Made by a program: the position numbers and the translations under genes
DNA from: Neorhodopirellula pilleata
GTDB lineage: Bacteria; Planctomycetota; Planctomycetia; Pirellulales; Pirellulaceae
Assembly (NCBI RefSeq): GCF_007859915.1
Contig: NZ_SJPM01000018.1
Location: forward strand, 21,020-85,019
Reading direction: 5' to 3'
Length of the DNA stretch: 64,000 bases
Part shown: positions 1 through 7,354 of the stretch, in pieces
Position numbering within the stretch: position 1 is the stretch's first letter
Layout of the letters: every line of letters begins with the position of its first letter
Notes under the pieces: model-generated
Told to the model about the DNA's origin: nothing
Seen by the model: only the letters and a program-made list of their open reading frames with translations
Databases searched by the model: none

Positions 1-1128
1 ATCATTTTGGGCGACTTGAAATTCGTTTACGAAGCGTTTGTCGATCCATGTTTTTAGATGCCAACACCAGCGAGCGTGAGCGGTCAACCAACCGTATTGC
101 AACAATGCTTTTCCATCGCCCGTGTTGAGGATTTTCAGAAAGTCGTTTTGGGGACAGAACGACTTCATCGCACCTCCCCGAAGCAATGCTTGCAAGTTGT
201 GCCACAGGATTGGGCATTGTCGTACCGCATACACACCCGCTTTGGGCGATGGCGACTTGACGACGGTGCCGCTGTCGCCGACCGCAAAGATTCGTGGATC
301 CGATAGGGACTGAAGGGTTTCACTTGTTGCGAGAAAACCACGTCGGTCGCGCTGCAGGCCGAGCGTCGCGAGAACCGGCGGTGGCGATGCTCCGGTCGCC
401 CAGACGACACAGTCGGTCGCGTGTCGTATGCCGTCTTCGGTCGCAAGGTGCGTTTCCGCCACCTCAGTCACGCGTTGGCCACGGTGGACGGCGATGCTCT
501 TCGTAGCCAATAACTTCTCAGCGCGACGAATGCTGCGATCGGTCATGCCGTCGGCGATGCGGTCACCGCTCGTAAAAATTTCAATGGTTGCCCGATGCTC
601 AGGATCACGTTTGCGAAATTTTTCGTCCAGGCAATACGCGATCTCGAGTCCGGCGACGCCTCCGCCGACGATCGAAACCCGCACGGGGCGATTTGCGGCC
701 GACAAGTGCGCGTCGAACCGCTGTATAAATGTCTGCATCGGTTTGATCGGAACCATCAGCGGCGAATCGGCGTGATCGCTCCACCCCGTTGGCATTGAGC
801 CGACGCCGATCGAAAGTGCGTCAAAAGGAATCGGTTCATGATCGGAAAAGTGAATTTGCCCGTTATCAAGATCAAGCCCACAAGTATCCGCGAGTATCAG
901 TTTTGCGCTGGCACGATCGGCAAGCCCTTGCAAGTCGATTCTCATTTCGTCGTCGTCGAACTGACCTCCGAGCGTTCCCGGCAACATGCCCGAGTACGTT
1001 GCCGTTGAGAAGCGACTGATGCACGTGAGTGTGCAACCCGGAATCGGTTCGCTCGCCCATTGCTTGACGACATGAGCGTTCGTGTGGCCGATACCAAGCA
1101 GAACGACGTGCTTGGTCCGTGCGGTCAC
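1..1128 (-). CDS. SelD-like FAD/NAD(P) oxidoreductase, partial (C-terminus off the left edge)
   Basis: The frame is open for 376 codons and runs off the window edge. The start is GTG at 1128-1126, overlapping the TGA of the upstream rhodanese gene as GTGA, with AGGTGA just before it. The N-terminus has LLGIGHTNAHV (FAD-binding), then TYSGMLPGTLGG and RIDLQGLA, the pattern of the FAD domain fused to the N-terminus of many selenide, water dikinases (SelD). A second dinucleotide-binding site, VSIVGGGVAGLEIA, and a distal AVGDSG motif follow. The visible part ends near TWIDKRF, about where the SelD kinase domain would begin in fused proteins, so the window cannot show whether this is a fusion or a stand-alone oxidoreductase. 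Its position in a sulfur-relay operon suggests electron transfer with sulfur or selenium species, which is inference. Confidence 0.8.
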   Translation of the reverse strand, partial: MTARTKHVVLLGIGHTNAHVVKQWASEPIPGCTLTCISRFSTATYSGMLPGTLGGQFDDDEMRIDLQGLADRASAKLILADTCGLDLDNGQIHFSDHEPIPFDALSIGVGSMPTGWSDHADSPLMVPIKPMQTFIQRFDAHLSAANRPVRVSIVGGGVAGLEIAYCLDEKFRKRDPEHRATIEIFTSGDRIADGMTDRSIRRAEKLLATKSIAVHRGQRVTEVAETHLATEDGIRHATDCVVWATGASPPPVLATLGLQRDRRGFLATSETLQSLSDPRIFAVGDSGTVVKSPSPKAGVYAVRQCPILWHNLQALLRGGAMKSFCPQNDFLKILNTGDGKALLQYGWLTAHARWCWHLKTWIDKRFVNEFQVAQND

Positions 1129-1658
1129 TCGGTCACCTGCTCGTATTTGTCGGGGATGCGATGTCGATCGCTGTAGGTGTGGATTCGATTGGTCGGTTGG
1201 CCATCCAGTGTGACCACGGGAAGCCCCGCGCGAGCCCATTCCAGAATGCTGCCTTGGTAGTTCTTGACCTTCACGCCCGCTTTGGCGAGTTGTTTAGCGT
1301 ACGCCCCGCTGCGTCCACCGACGGTGCAATAGGGAATCACCAATCGACCTTGGTATTGTGCCTTGTTCTTTTCATATTGAGCTTTCGTGATCGCACCAGG
1401 AATCACCGAAACGTTGACTTCCGCTTCGCTCCGCACGTCGACAACGACAAAGTCCGACTTCGGTGGAGCTTCTCCGGATTCATTCGCTTTGGTTTCGGCT
1501 TGCTGTTGTTGCTGAAGCATCTTGGCGAGCGAACTTGTTTCGATCGTTTCGACGGTTGGACCACCGAACAACCCGCCAAATTGCGCCGAAGCGATCGGAG
1601 CTTCAACGAATAACGTTAGGACGAGGGCGATCATGGGGACAACGAGATTGCTTTTCAT
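1125..1658 (-). CDS. Exported single-domain rhodanese-like protein
   Basis: This 177-residue protein starts at an ATG followed by a clear signal peptide (MKSNLVVPMIALVLTLFVEA, cleavage near ASA-QF), so it should act in the periplasm. Longer upstream starts add only a non-hydrophobic tail and were rejected. After a Gln-rich linker (about residues 45-55) comes one rhodanese domain with VVDVRSEAE and the active-site loop YCTVGGRSG, Cys111 being the expected persulfide-carrying nucleophile. Rhodaneses move sulfane sulfur between thiols, cyanide or sulfite. The gene ends in a GTGA overlap with the FAD oxidoreductase, so the two are probably co-translated. The sulfur acceptor is unknown. Confidence 0.85.
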   Translation of the reverse strand: MKSNLVVPMIALVLTLFVEAPIASAQFGGLFGGPTVETIETSSLAKMLQQQQQAETKANESGEAPPKSDFVVVDVRSEAEVNVSVIPGAITKAQYEKNKAQYQGRLVIPYCTVGGRSGAYAKQLAKAGVKVKNYQGSILEWARAGLPVVTLDGQPTNRIHTYSDRHRIPDKYEQVTE

Positions 1659-1777
1659 GGATCGGTGCCTTAGTGAACTGAGTATGGAAATAAAAGTTTT
1701 TTCCGTGGCGCCGACCCTTAGTCGACGATTCCGGGTCGGGTGACTGACAGTCGCCGCCACTTTTGCCAACGATTCTT

Positions 1778-2395
1778 TTAAGTGTTTGGTGAATCAATCC
1801 AAAACCAGCCGCGCAGTTCACCTTCCTGGAACCCGGTGGCTTGATCGTTTGGATACTGTCTTGTTAGTTGCTCTTGAATCATTTGCGGAATCTGGTCATT
1901 GGGACCGTGGCACATCAGACATTGCGTCTGCAACTTGATCGGAAGGAGTGCGGCAGCGTGACCGTTGTCGAGGGTAACAAACATCGGTAACTCGGTTTTA
2001 TCTCGCACCAGTTCGGCCGCCCATGATGGCGCGACATTGTTTGGGTTTCTCAAACGCACGCCGACGCGTCCGATTTGTAGTCCCTGTTCGGCACCCACTT
2101 CTTTGGCGATCGTCGGGGCTTCTTGTTGACAGACGGCGATCGCGGCGGCTGGTCCTCGGTTCGCGATCGCTTCCATTAGTCGACCGGATAGTCTTGTGAA
2201 CAAGGCTTCTTTCGCGGCGAGCAATTCGGCCTTTGCTTCCTCGCTGGGTGATTGCCCCGGGACGATCGTTGCCTCACGCTCTTCGCCGGAGGCGACGACG
2301 GGATCGAATTTCTCTTTCGACGAACACCCGACCATCGATAGAAAGCACGCGAAAAGCAGCGAAAGCTTGATCGATTTGGTAGTCGTGTTTGACAT
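1778..2395 (-). CDS. DUF3365 (Tll0287-like) haem-binding lipoprotein
   Basis: The 205-residue protein starts at ATG 2395, with a short basic N-terminus, a hydrophobic stretch and the lipobox LSMVGC (Cys24), so it is predicted to be membrane-anchored in the periplasm. The body matches the DUF3365/Tll0287-like family: an AVCQQEAP segment, RVGVRLRNPNN, and a single CLMCH haem-attachment motif near the C-terminus. Members of this family bind one c-type haem in a PAS-like fold and are thought to be redox sensors or electron carriers. It lies between the DsrE fusion and the rhodanese and could pass electrons to or from sulfur species; that role is inference. A longer reading frame reaching 2464 would overlap the DsrE gene and lacks a good signal peptide. 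Confidence 0.8.
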   Translation of the reverse strand: MSNTTTKSIKLSLLFACFLSMVGCSSKEKFDPVVASGEEREATIVPGQSPSEEAKAELLAAKEALFTRLSGRLMEAIANRGPAAAIAVCQQEAPTIAKEVGAEQGLQIGRVGVRLRNPNNVAPSWAAELVRDKTELPMFVTLDNGHAAALLPIKLQTQCLMCHGPNDQIPQMIQEQLTRQYPNDQATGFQEGELRGWFWIDSPNT

Positions 2396-2444
2396 GTAGT
2401 CTTTGTCGCCAAGTGGACGAGGATCGTTTCGAAGTGAAAGATTG

Positions 2445-3719
2445 CTAGCGATCATTCGGATCAACCTTATTCGAAACCTCGGGAAGCTCGTAGGGAGTGT
2501 GAATTTCTTCCATGCCGTTCTTAATGAACCGGCTGACTAGTTTGGCGTGCTCCTGGACCAGCATGATGACGTAGGGATTGTCGGAGTGATAGGTAACTTT
2601 GACACCTTTGTCCGTTTCTTCATGGGTCAGCGTGTAGTCGTCAGCGTGTTGGATCAAGCCAACGAATACCGGATGAAACGTCATCGGAGGCAGGGGTTTG
2701 TTCCCGAGGACTCGGTCTTCCATTGCCGGCACATGTTCTTTCAGCATCGCAGCGATCATTTCATCATCGGATTCTGTGACCGCCACCGCCCCATCAGGTA
2801 ACATCTTCACGGTTCGCTTGATCTTGTGCCGGTCGGCGAACATAGCGTGCAGCGTGCTCATGTCGGATTGCATGCCCGGTGCGGAACCGTGTCCTTGCGT
2901 TGCCATGCGACCGCGTCCCATCCCCGGTCCCGGTCCATGGCCGTGTCCTTCTTGGGCGAGATCTCGGTTTTTTTCTGCCTTCGACGGTTGCGATTGGGGC
3001 GACGGCGCGGGTGAGGCTTGCGCGATCGGAACGTATGCGAAGCCATCGGTTTGAAGGTTGACGACAGCCGTCAACGCCGACACGGCCGTCTTGACAAAAC
3101 CCGCTACGTCATTGGTCGATGATCCTTTTGAAATCAATGACTGGCCACACACGTACAGATCCACACCCGACTCATCGAGTTGTCGAAGCAGATTCAAGTT
3201 GGGATTGCCGTTGGTTTCAAACTTCGCGGCGTATGCGTCTTCATTGAGAACCGCCAGAGTTGCCTCGCCATGAAAGACAACGGCGACTTTGACGTCGACC
3301 GGTCGAGCTCCTCCACCCGCGTAGATATTCAGATACTTGGCAACTTTCTCGAGGCCGGGGTTCAGTCGATCTGCATCGCCGCCGCTGGTCAGGTCGACGA
3401 GCAACTTCGTCGAGGCACGAGGTTGTTGATCGGCATTGGGTAAACGAACAACGCCGCCGTATCCCGCGATTGCCGGATAAGTGACTTCACTCTGTCGATC
3501 CACATGTTCCTCGGCTGCGGATCGCTGCATCATCCCGCGACCCTGAGGCCCACCCATGCCACGTCCATGACCGGGGCCTCCACCCCCGCCGAATCCCATC
3601 CCGCGTCTCGTTCCGGGTTGATCTTGCGCCGATGCCGTCGTAACTGCCGGAGCAAAAGCGAACGTCACGGCGAGCCCGCCAAGGAAGACCAGGCTCAAAA
3701 AGTTAGTCGAACGGCTCAT
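2445..3719 (-). CDS. Exported DsrE-family protein with a C-terminal duplicated domain
   Basis: The 424-residue protein has a signal peptide (MSRSTNFLSLVFLGGLAVTF..., cleavage near ASA-QD) and a Gly/Arg/Met-rich linker at about 35-65. Residues 80-235 form a DsrE/DsrF-like domain (KLLVDLTSGG, VAVVFHGEAT, LYVCGQSL with the candidate persulfide Cys). A Pro/Gly/His-rich linker (about 240-280) leads to a C-terminal domain of about 140 residues that looks internally duplicated: each half has a threonine-rich strand followed by a helix with an EH pair (LKEHVPAME and VQEHAKLVS). DsrE proteins carry sulfur on a conserved Cys, usually in the cytoplasm; this one is exported, like the neighbouring rhodanese. 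The tail's function is unknown; its conserved His residues suggest metal or haem binding, which is inference. Confidence 0.75.
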   Translation of the reverse strand: MSRSTNFLSLVFLGGLAVTFAFAPAVTTASAQDQPGTRRGMGFGGGGGPGHGRGMGGPQGRGMMQRSAAEEHVDRQSEVTYPAIAGYGGVVRLPNADQQPRASTKLLVDLTSGGDADRLNPGLEKVAKYLNIYAGGGARPVDVKVAVVFHGEATLAVLNEDAYAAKFETNGNPNLNLLRQLDESGVDLYVCGQSLISKGSSTNDVAGFVKTAVSALTAVVNLQTDGFAYVPIAQASPAPSPQSQPSKAEKNRDLAQEGHGHGPGPGMGRGRMATQGHGSAPGMQSDMSTLHAMFADRHKIKRTVKMLPDGAVAVTESDDEMIAAMLKEHVPAMEDRVLGNKPLPPMTFHPVFVGLIQHADDYTLTHEETDKGVKVTYHSDNPYVIMLVQEHAKLVSRFIKNGMEEIHTPYELPEVSNKVDPNDR

Positions 3720-3759
3720 GGGTTGGCTCCGTCAAAAGGTTAAATAGTGAAACGAAAAA

Positions 3760-3849
3760 CTACTTGGCCGAACCCGTCGACATGTGCATGGCGGTCAGTT
3801 CCATCGGCAGGGCAAGCTGTAGATTTTCAATCGATTGTTTGCGTCGCAT
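3760..3849 (-). pseudogene. Short reading frame resembling the N-terminus of a ferritin-like protein
   Basis: A 29-codon frame starts at ATG 3849 with GGAAAGAA upstream. Its middle, ENLQLALPMELTAMH, resembles the first helix of bacterioferritin-type proteins (pattern LQxALxMELTAxxQY), after which the likeness stops. It sits between the rhodanese-DUF2892 gene and the DsrE gene on the same strand. It may be a remnant of a lost ferritin-like gene, a real tiny peptide, or chance; the match is by eye only. Confidence 0.25.
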
Positions 3850-3880
3850 CTTGGCTATTCTTTCCGGACGGGTTCTGTAA

Positions 3881-4423
3881 CTAGGTCGAACAGGAGCTGC
3901 CTTGGCATTGATTCCATGGCATCTTGGCGATCGCATTTGCCATCGGACAGAAGCCCGTCGCACCGGCAAACATCAATCCTGCACCGATGAAAGCCGACAG
4001 TCCAACAAAATTAGGATGAACCAAGTAGGCCAACACGACGCCAAGCACGGTGAGGAAACCGGCCGTCAGTTGGACTTGTCGCATGAGCGGGAATGCCTTC
4101 TTGCCTCGGACGACAGGTAGCCCCGCTCGCTCCCATGCGGTCGTGCCACCCTCGACGTCAACGATGTTGTCAAATCCGGCGTCTCGGAACTTCTTGCAGG
4201 CCTGAGCCGAACGAGCACCACTTTGGCAAATCACATATAGCGGCCGATCCGCCGAACTCTTTCGTGATGCCATCACTTGATCGGGATTCAGCGAATCCAG
4301 CGGAACATTGCGTGCGCACTCCGCATGCACCCCACGAAATTCCGTCGGCATCCGAACATCAATCAAGTCAATTTCGCCGCGACTTTGCTCGTCGGCCAAT
4401 CGTTTCACGTCAATCGTTTGCAT
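3881..4423 (-). CDS. Rhodanese fused to DUF2892 membrane domain (YgaP-like)
   Basis: The 180-residue protein starts at ATG 4423 behind AAAGGA; upstream codons add a tail with no family likeness. Residues 1-105 are a cytoplasmic rhodanese domain with LIDVRMPTEF and the active-site loop VICQSGARS (nucleophile Cys66). Residues 115-165 contain two hydrophobic helices typical of DUF2892, as in E. coli YgaP, a membrane-bound sulfurtransferase. The C-terminus has an extra Cys pair (NQCQGSSCST) that could accept sulfur. It is the first structural gene after the ArsR regulator and probably feeds persulfide from the cytoplasmic face; the partner is unknown. Confidence 0.85.
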   Translation of the reverse strand: MQTIDVKRLADEQSRGEIDLIDVRMPTEFRGVHAECARNVPLDSLNPDQVMASRKSSADRPLYVICQSGARSAQACKKFRDAGFDNIVDVEGGTTAWERAGLPVVRGKKAFPLMRQVQLTAGFLTVLGVVLAYLVHPNFVGLSAFIGAGLMFAGATGFCPMANAIAKMPWNQCQGSSCST

Positions 4424-4528
4424 CGAAAAATCCTTTCCATTTGACCGCTGGTCATTATGTCGTTGTATCGATAGTTGGCGATACGTTAAGTTGTGATTCA
4501 TTAGCAATCGGCTTCGCCGAAAAAAACT

Positions 4529-4894
4529 TTATCCACTCGCCGAACCGGTTTTCAAAAAACGCCCTTCGATGCAGTTCATCAACCCAGCCAGGTGCGGTTC
4601 GGCGATCTGGTAGAACACTTTGCGGCCTTCACGCTCACTGACAAGGAAGCCGCATCGTTGCAACAGACGCAAATTTTCCGACGCGACGTTGTCGGGAACC
4701 TCGCAATCTTCGGCGATCTCCCCCACCGTGAACCGACCATGAAGTAGCAATTGAACCATTCGCAATCGGACCGGATGCGCCAGTGTTTTCAAGCACTCCG
4801 CCGCATCGGCAAAGTCCCGCACGCTACCGGGCGGCTTCGTTTGCTTCTTCGCTTTCTTGATCGGCTTGCTGGTGGTCATCGCGTCTCTCTGCAT
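4529..4894 (-). CDS. ArsR-family transcriptional regulator
   Basis: The protein has 121 residues counting from ATG 4894; a GTG one codon upstream is an alternative start, and GGAGAG precedes both. After a basic tail comes a winged helix-turn-helix: CLKTLAHPVRLRMVQLLL (helices 1-2), TVGEIAEDCEVPDNVASENL (recognition region) and GFLVSEREGRKVFYQI (wing). It carries four Cys, at 34, 64, 81 and 108; whether any sense metal or persulfide cannot be told from sequence. ArsR proteins usually repress their own operon and release DNA on ligand binding. It heads the sulfur operon and faces a sulfatase gene, with a palindrome upstream that may be its operator. A sulfide or persulfide sensor, by analogy with BigR/SqrR, is plausible but their Cys positions are not clearly matched here. 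Confidence 0.85.
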   Translation of the reverse strand: MQRDAMTTSKPIKKAKKQTKPPGSVRDFADAAECLKTLAHPVRLRMVQLLLHGRFTVGEIAEDCEVPDNVASENLRLLQRCGFLVSEREGRKVFYQIAEPHLAGLMNCIEGRFLKTGSASG

Positions 4895-4928
4895 CACACT
4901 GTGATCTCTCCTCGATTCGATATCTAAA

Positions 4929-4952
4929 ACATATCGTCATATTGCGACATGT
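4929..4952. promoter_or_regulatory. Imperfect palindrome, candidate ArsR operator
   Basis: A 24-bp imperfect palindrome beginning ACATATCG and ending CGACATGT (18 of 24 positions symmetric) lies about 35 bp upstream of the ArsR start, in the divergent region shared with the sulfatase. AT-rich palindromes of this size are typical ArsR-family binding sites. Its position suits autorepression of the sulfur operon; an effect on the sulfatase is possible. Confidence 0.5.
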
Positions 4953-5061
4953 CAATAAGTGTTTTTCAAAATTCAACGTTGGGGCCGTTCCATGCATCAA
5001 GGGAATGGAAAGGCACTAGAATAGGTCTTCACTATTAACAGCCCAACTTTGCGAGTTATTC

Positions 5062-6558
5062 ATGGATCGTCGTCGTTCAACCTTTTATTTGTTCGCTTCA
5101 TCCAACCTTTTGATTTGTCTTGCACTTGCAGCGGTGGGCAGTATTGCAGAGCGAGCAAGTGCCGCGGATCCTCCCAACGTGGTCGTCTTGTTGGCGGACG
5201 ACTTAGGATGGGCGGGTGTGGGTTATCACGAAGATTGGTTTCAAACACCCAACATCGACCGACTCGTCGCCGACGGCGTGGAGTTGGACCGGTTTTACGT
5301 CGCGCCGATGTGTAGCCCGACACGCGCGGGTTTGATGACCGGGCGTTATCCGATCCGATTCGGGCTTGCCCGCGCGGTCATCCCTCCGCAACGCGACTTC
5401 GGGCTACCGGTCGACGAAACAACGCTGGCCGAGTCACTCGGTAAGCTGGGTTACGACCGACGTGGCGTTTTCGGGAAATGGCATTTGGGACATTTGCGTG
5501 CCCAATGGCATCCGCTGAACCAAGGTTTTTCGCATTTCCACGGTCACTACAACGGTGCGATCGATTATTTCGACCTGACGCGTGACGGCGAGCGTGATTG
5601 GCACACCGATTGGCAACCAAGCGACGAGGAAGGTTACAGCACGGACTTGATCGCTGATGCGGCGGCGAATTGGATCAGTGAAGCCGCCCGGCTGGATCAG
5701 CCGTATTTTTGCTATGTCCCTTTCAATGCACCGCACTCGCCGTTCCAGGCACCTGACGAGGCGATTCAACGGTTCTCGCAACTTTCCACCGGTGGAAGTG
5801 GCAAGCAAGCCAAGTCACGCGAAAAGAAGCTGCAAACGCTCGCGGCGATGGTGTGGGTCATGGATCAAGGAATCGGTCGGATACTGGATGCGATCGAGCG
5901 TTCGGGTGAATCCGACAACACCATGGTTTGGTTCCTCAGTGACAACGGCGGAGTCGGCGAGATCCCGGGCAACAACCGTCCTTTGCGTGGAAACAAGTTG
6001 ACCGTATACGAGGGCGGCATACGGGTGCCGGCTTGTGTACGTTGGCCGTCCCGTATTTCGCCGGGAAGTCGCTGCGACGAAACGGTCGGGTACATTGATA
6101 TCTTCCCGACGGTCGTAGCCGCCGCCGGTGGAGATCCGCCCTACATTTCATCAGAACCGCTCGACGGAATGAACCTGCTCGGCCTGCTGACCGGAGAACC
6201 GTCAACCAAACAAGATTTTCGGTCCCGACATTGGTTTTCGTATCACGGTCAACAGGGTGAAGACAACGAACACCTAGCCGTTACCAGTGAGGGCTGGAAA
6301 CTCAAGGTCAATGGGCCGCGACTTGAAACCTTGGATCAACTTTCCGATGGGACCAATCGTGTCGAACTGTTTCAACTCTCGAACGATCCGCTTGAGAATA
6401 ACGATGTAAGTGCAGCTCATCCTGAGCAAGTCGCCGAGTTAGGGAGAATGCTGATCCAACATCGATCGCTTCAACCGGTCGATTCCGTACCACCTTACTC
6501 AGTAGGTGGAAAAGACTTCACGCCACCGAGCCGTTGGCGTTTGTCACCAAGCGAGTGA
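5062..6558 (+). CDS. Secreted sulfatase (arylsulfatase family)
   Basis: This 498-residue protein begins with a signal peptide (hydrophobic residues 9-26, cleavage near ASA-AD). The sulfatase core is complete: VVLLADDLGW (metal-binding Asp pair), the maturation motif CSPTRAGLMTGRYP with Cys84 in the C-x-P-x-R context needed for conversion to formylglycine, GKWHLG, and LSDNGG near the second metal-binding strand. It hydrolyses sulfate esters outside the cytoplasm; the substrate, likely an algal polysaccharide given the lineage, cannot be told from sequence. It is transcribed away from the ArsR-led sulfur operon and ends 24 bp before a convergent gene. Confidence 0.93.
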   Translation: MDRRRSTFYLFASSNLLICLALAAVGSIAERASAADPPNVVVLLADDLGWAGVGYHEDWFQTPNIDRLVADGVELDRFYVAPMCSPTRAGLMTGRYPIRFGLARAVIPPQRDFGLPVDETTLAESLGKLGYDRRGVFGKWHLGHLRAQWHPLNQGFSHFHGHYNGAIDYFDLTRDGERDWHTDWQPSDEEGYSTDLIADAAANWISEAARLDQPYFCYVPFNAPHSPFQAPDEAIQRFSQLSTGGSGKQAKSREKKLQTLAAMVWVMDQGIGRILDAIERSGESDNTMVWFLSDNGGVGEIPGNNRPLRGNKLTVYEGGIRVPACVRWPSRISPGSRCDETVGYIDIFPTVVAAAGGDPPYISSEPLDGMNLLGLLTGEPSTKQDFRSRHWFSYHGQQGEDNEHLAVTSEGWKLKVNGPRLETLDQLSDGTNRVELFQLSNDPLENNDVSAAHPEQVAELGRMLIQHRSLQPVDSVPPYSVGGKDFTPPSRWRLSPSE

Positions 6559-6582
6559 ACCCTGATGCGGATGTCCACCCGC

Positions 6583-7278
6583 TTACTGAAGCGCAGGCTG
6601 TGTGTTCGGGGCCGAGTGGTGTTCGGCGAGGTGGCGGCACGTTGACACCCATGCTTTGACGCGGCGGAGACTGGGAACGCCGCGATTTCCCAACAGTTTG
6701 CTGCCTCGACTGCTGAGAGAAAAACGTTCCAAATCACGATGCAATTGGGCGGCGGATTCTCGCGATAAACTTGCCACGCTGCGGCGATGAATCGCGACCA
6801 ACAGCAACGCGTCTCGGGGCATCATCGTATCGATCGCCAACGACATTCGGATCGCCGCCCGATATCGTCGCAAAGCACGCTCGGCACGTTCGGGATGGCT
6901 CAGACGAGATGCGATCTTCGGTAAATCGCTGTAGACCAAGTCCCCAGCGGTTTGGACGCCGACGTCGGCTAGTTGGTGACATCGACGTGGAGGACAGAAT
7001 TGAAGATGCTCCAACTTCATCGCCAACAATCGCTCTCGATGCGATCCGTTTCGAAGGGCCGCCTCTCCACGCGCGACGGCGTTCTCACAGGGGATCATTT
7101 GGGGAACGATGTCGGACGCGGCGATCAATCGTGGCGTTGCATCGCAGCGACGGTCGGGGACATCGGGGATCGATGGCATGTCGACCCAAAAGGTGACGTC
7201 CGACGCAGATTTCGTACTGCCGATGGAAAGGGAACCATGACGGGCGACTTGGCCGATTTTTTTCAAAAACTCGAACAT
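6583..7278 (-). CDS. DUF4332-like protein
   Basis: The 231-residue protein starts at ATG 7278 and has no signal peptide or membrane segment. Residues about 95-125 hold a helix-hairpin-helix-like stretch, LADVGVQTAGDLVYSDLPKI, of the type found in DUF4332 and in DNA-binding or cyclisation domains of planctomycetes. The C-terminal half is Arg- and Leu-rich and helical. It lies 76 bp downstream of the peptidase T gene on the same strand and may be co-transcribed with it. Binding to nucleic acid is a guess from the motif; the family assignment is by pattern only. Confidence 0.6.
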   Translation of the reverse strand: MFEFLKKIGQVARHGSLSIGSTKSASDVTFWVDMPSIPDVPDRRCDATPRLIAASDIVPQMIPCENAVARGEAALRNGSHRERLLAMKLEHLQFCPPRRCHQLADVGVQTAGDLVYSDLPKIASRLSHPERAERALRRYRAAIRMSLAIDTMMPRDALLLVAIHRRSVASLSRESAAQLHRDLERFSLSSRGSKLLGNRGVPSLRRVKAWVSTCRHLAEHHSAPNTQPALQ

Positions 7279-7354
7279 AAGATAAGACTCCGGGTAAGAA
7301 GCATCCGAGGATGCGTCCGCGATACCACGTGTCCTGGTCCAATCGCCAGACCAA

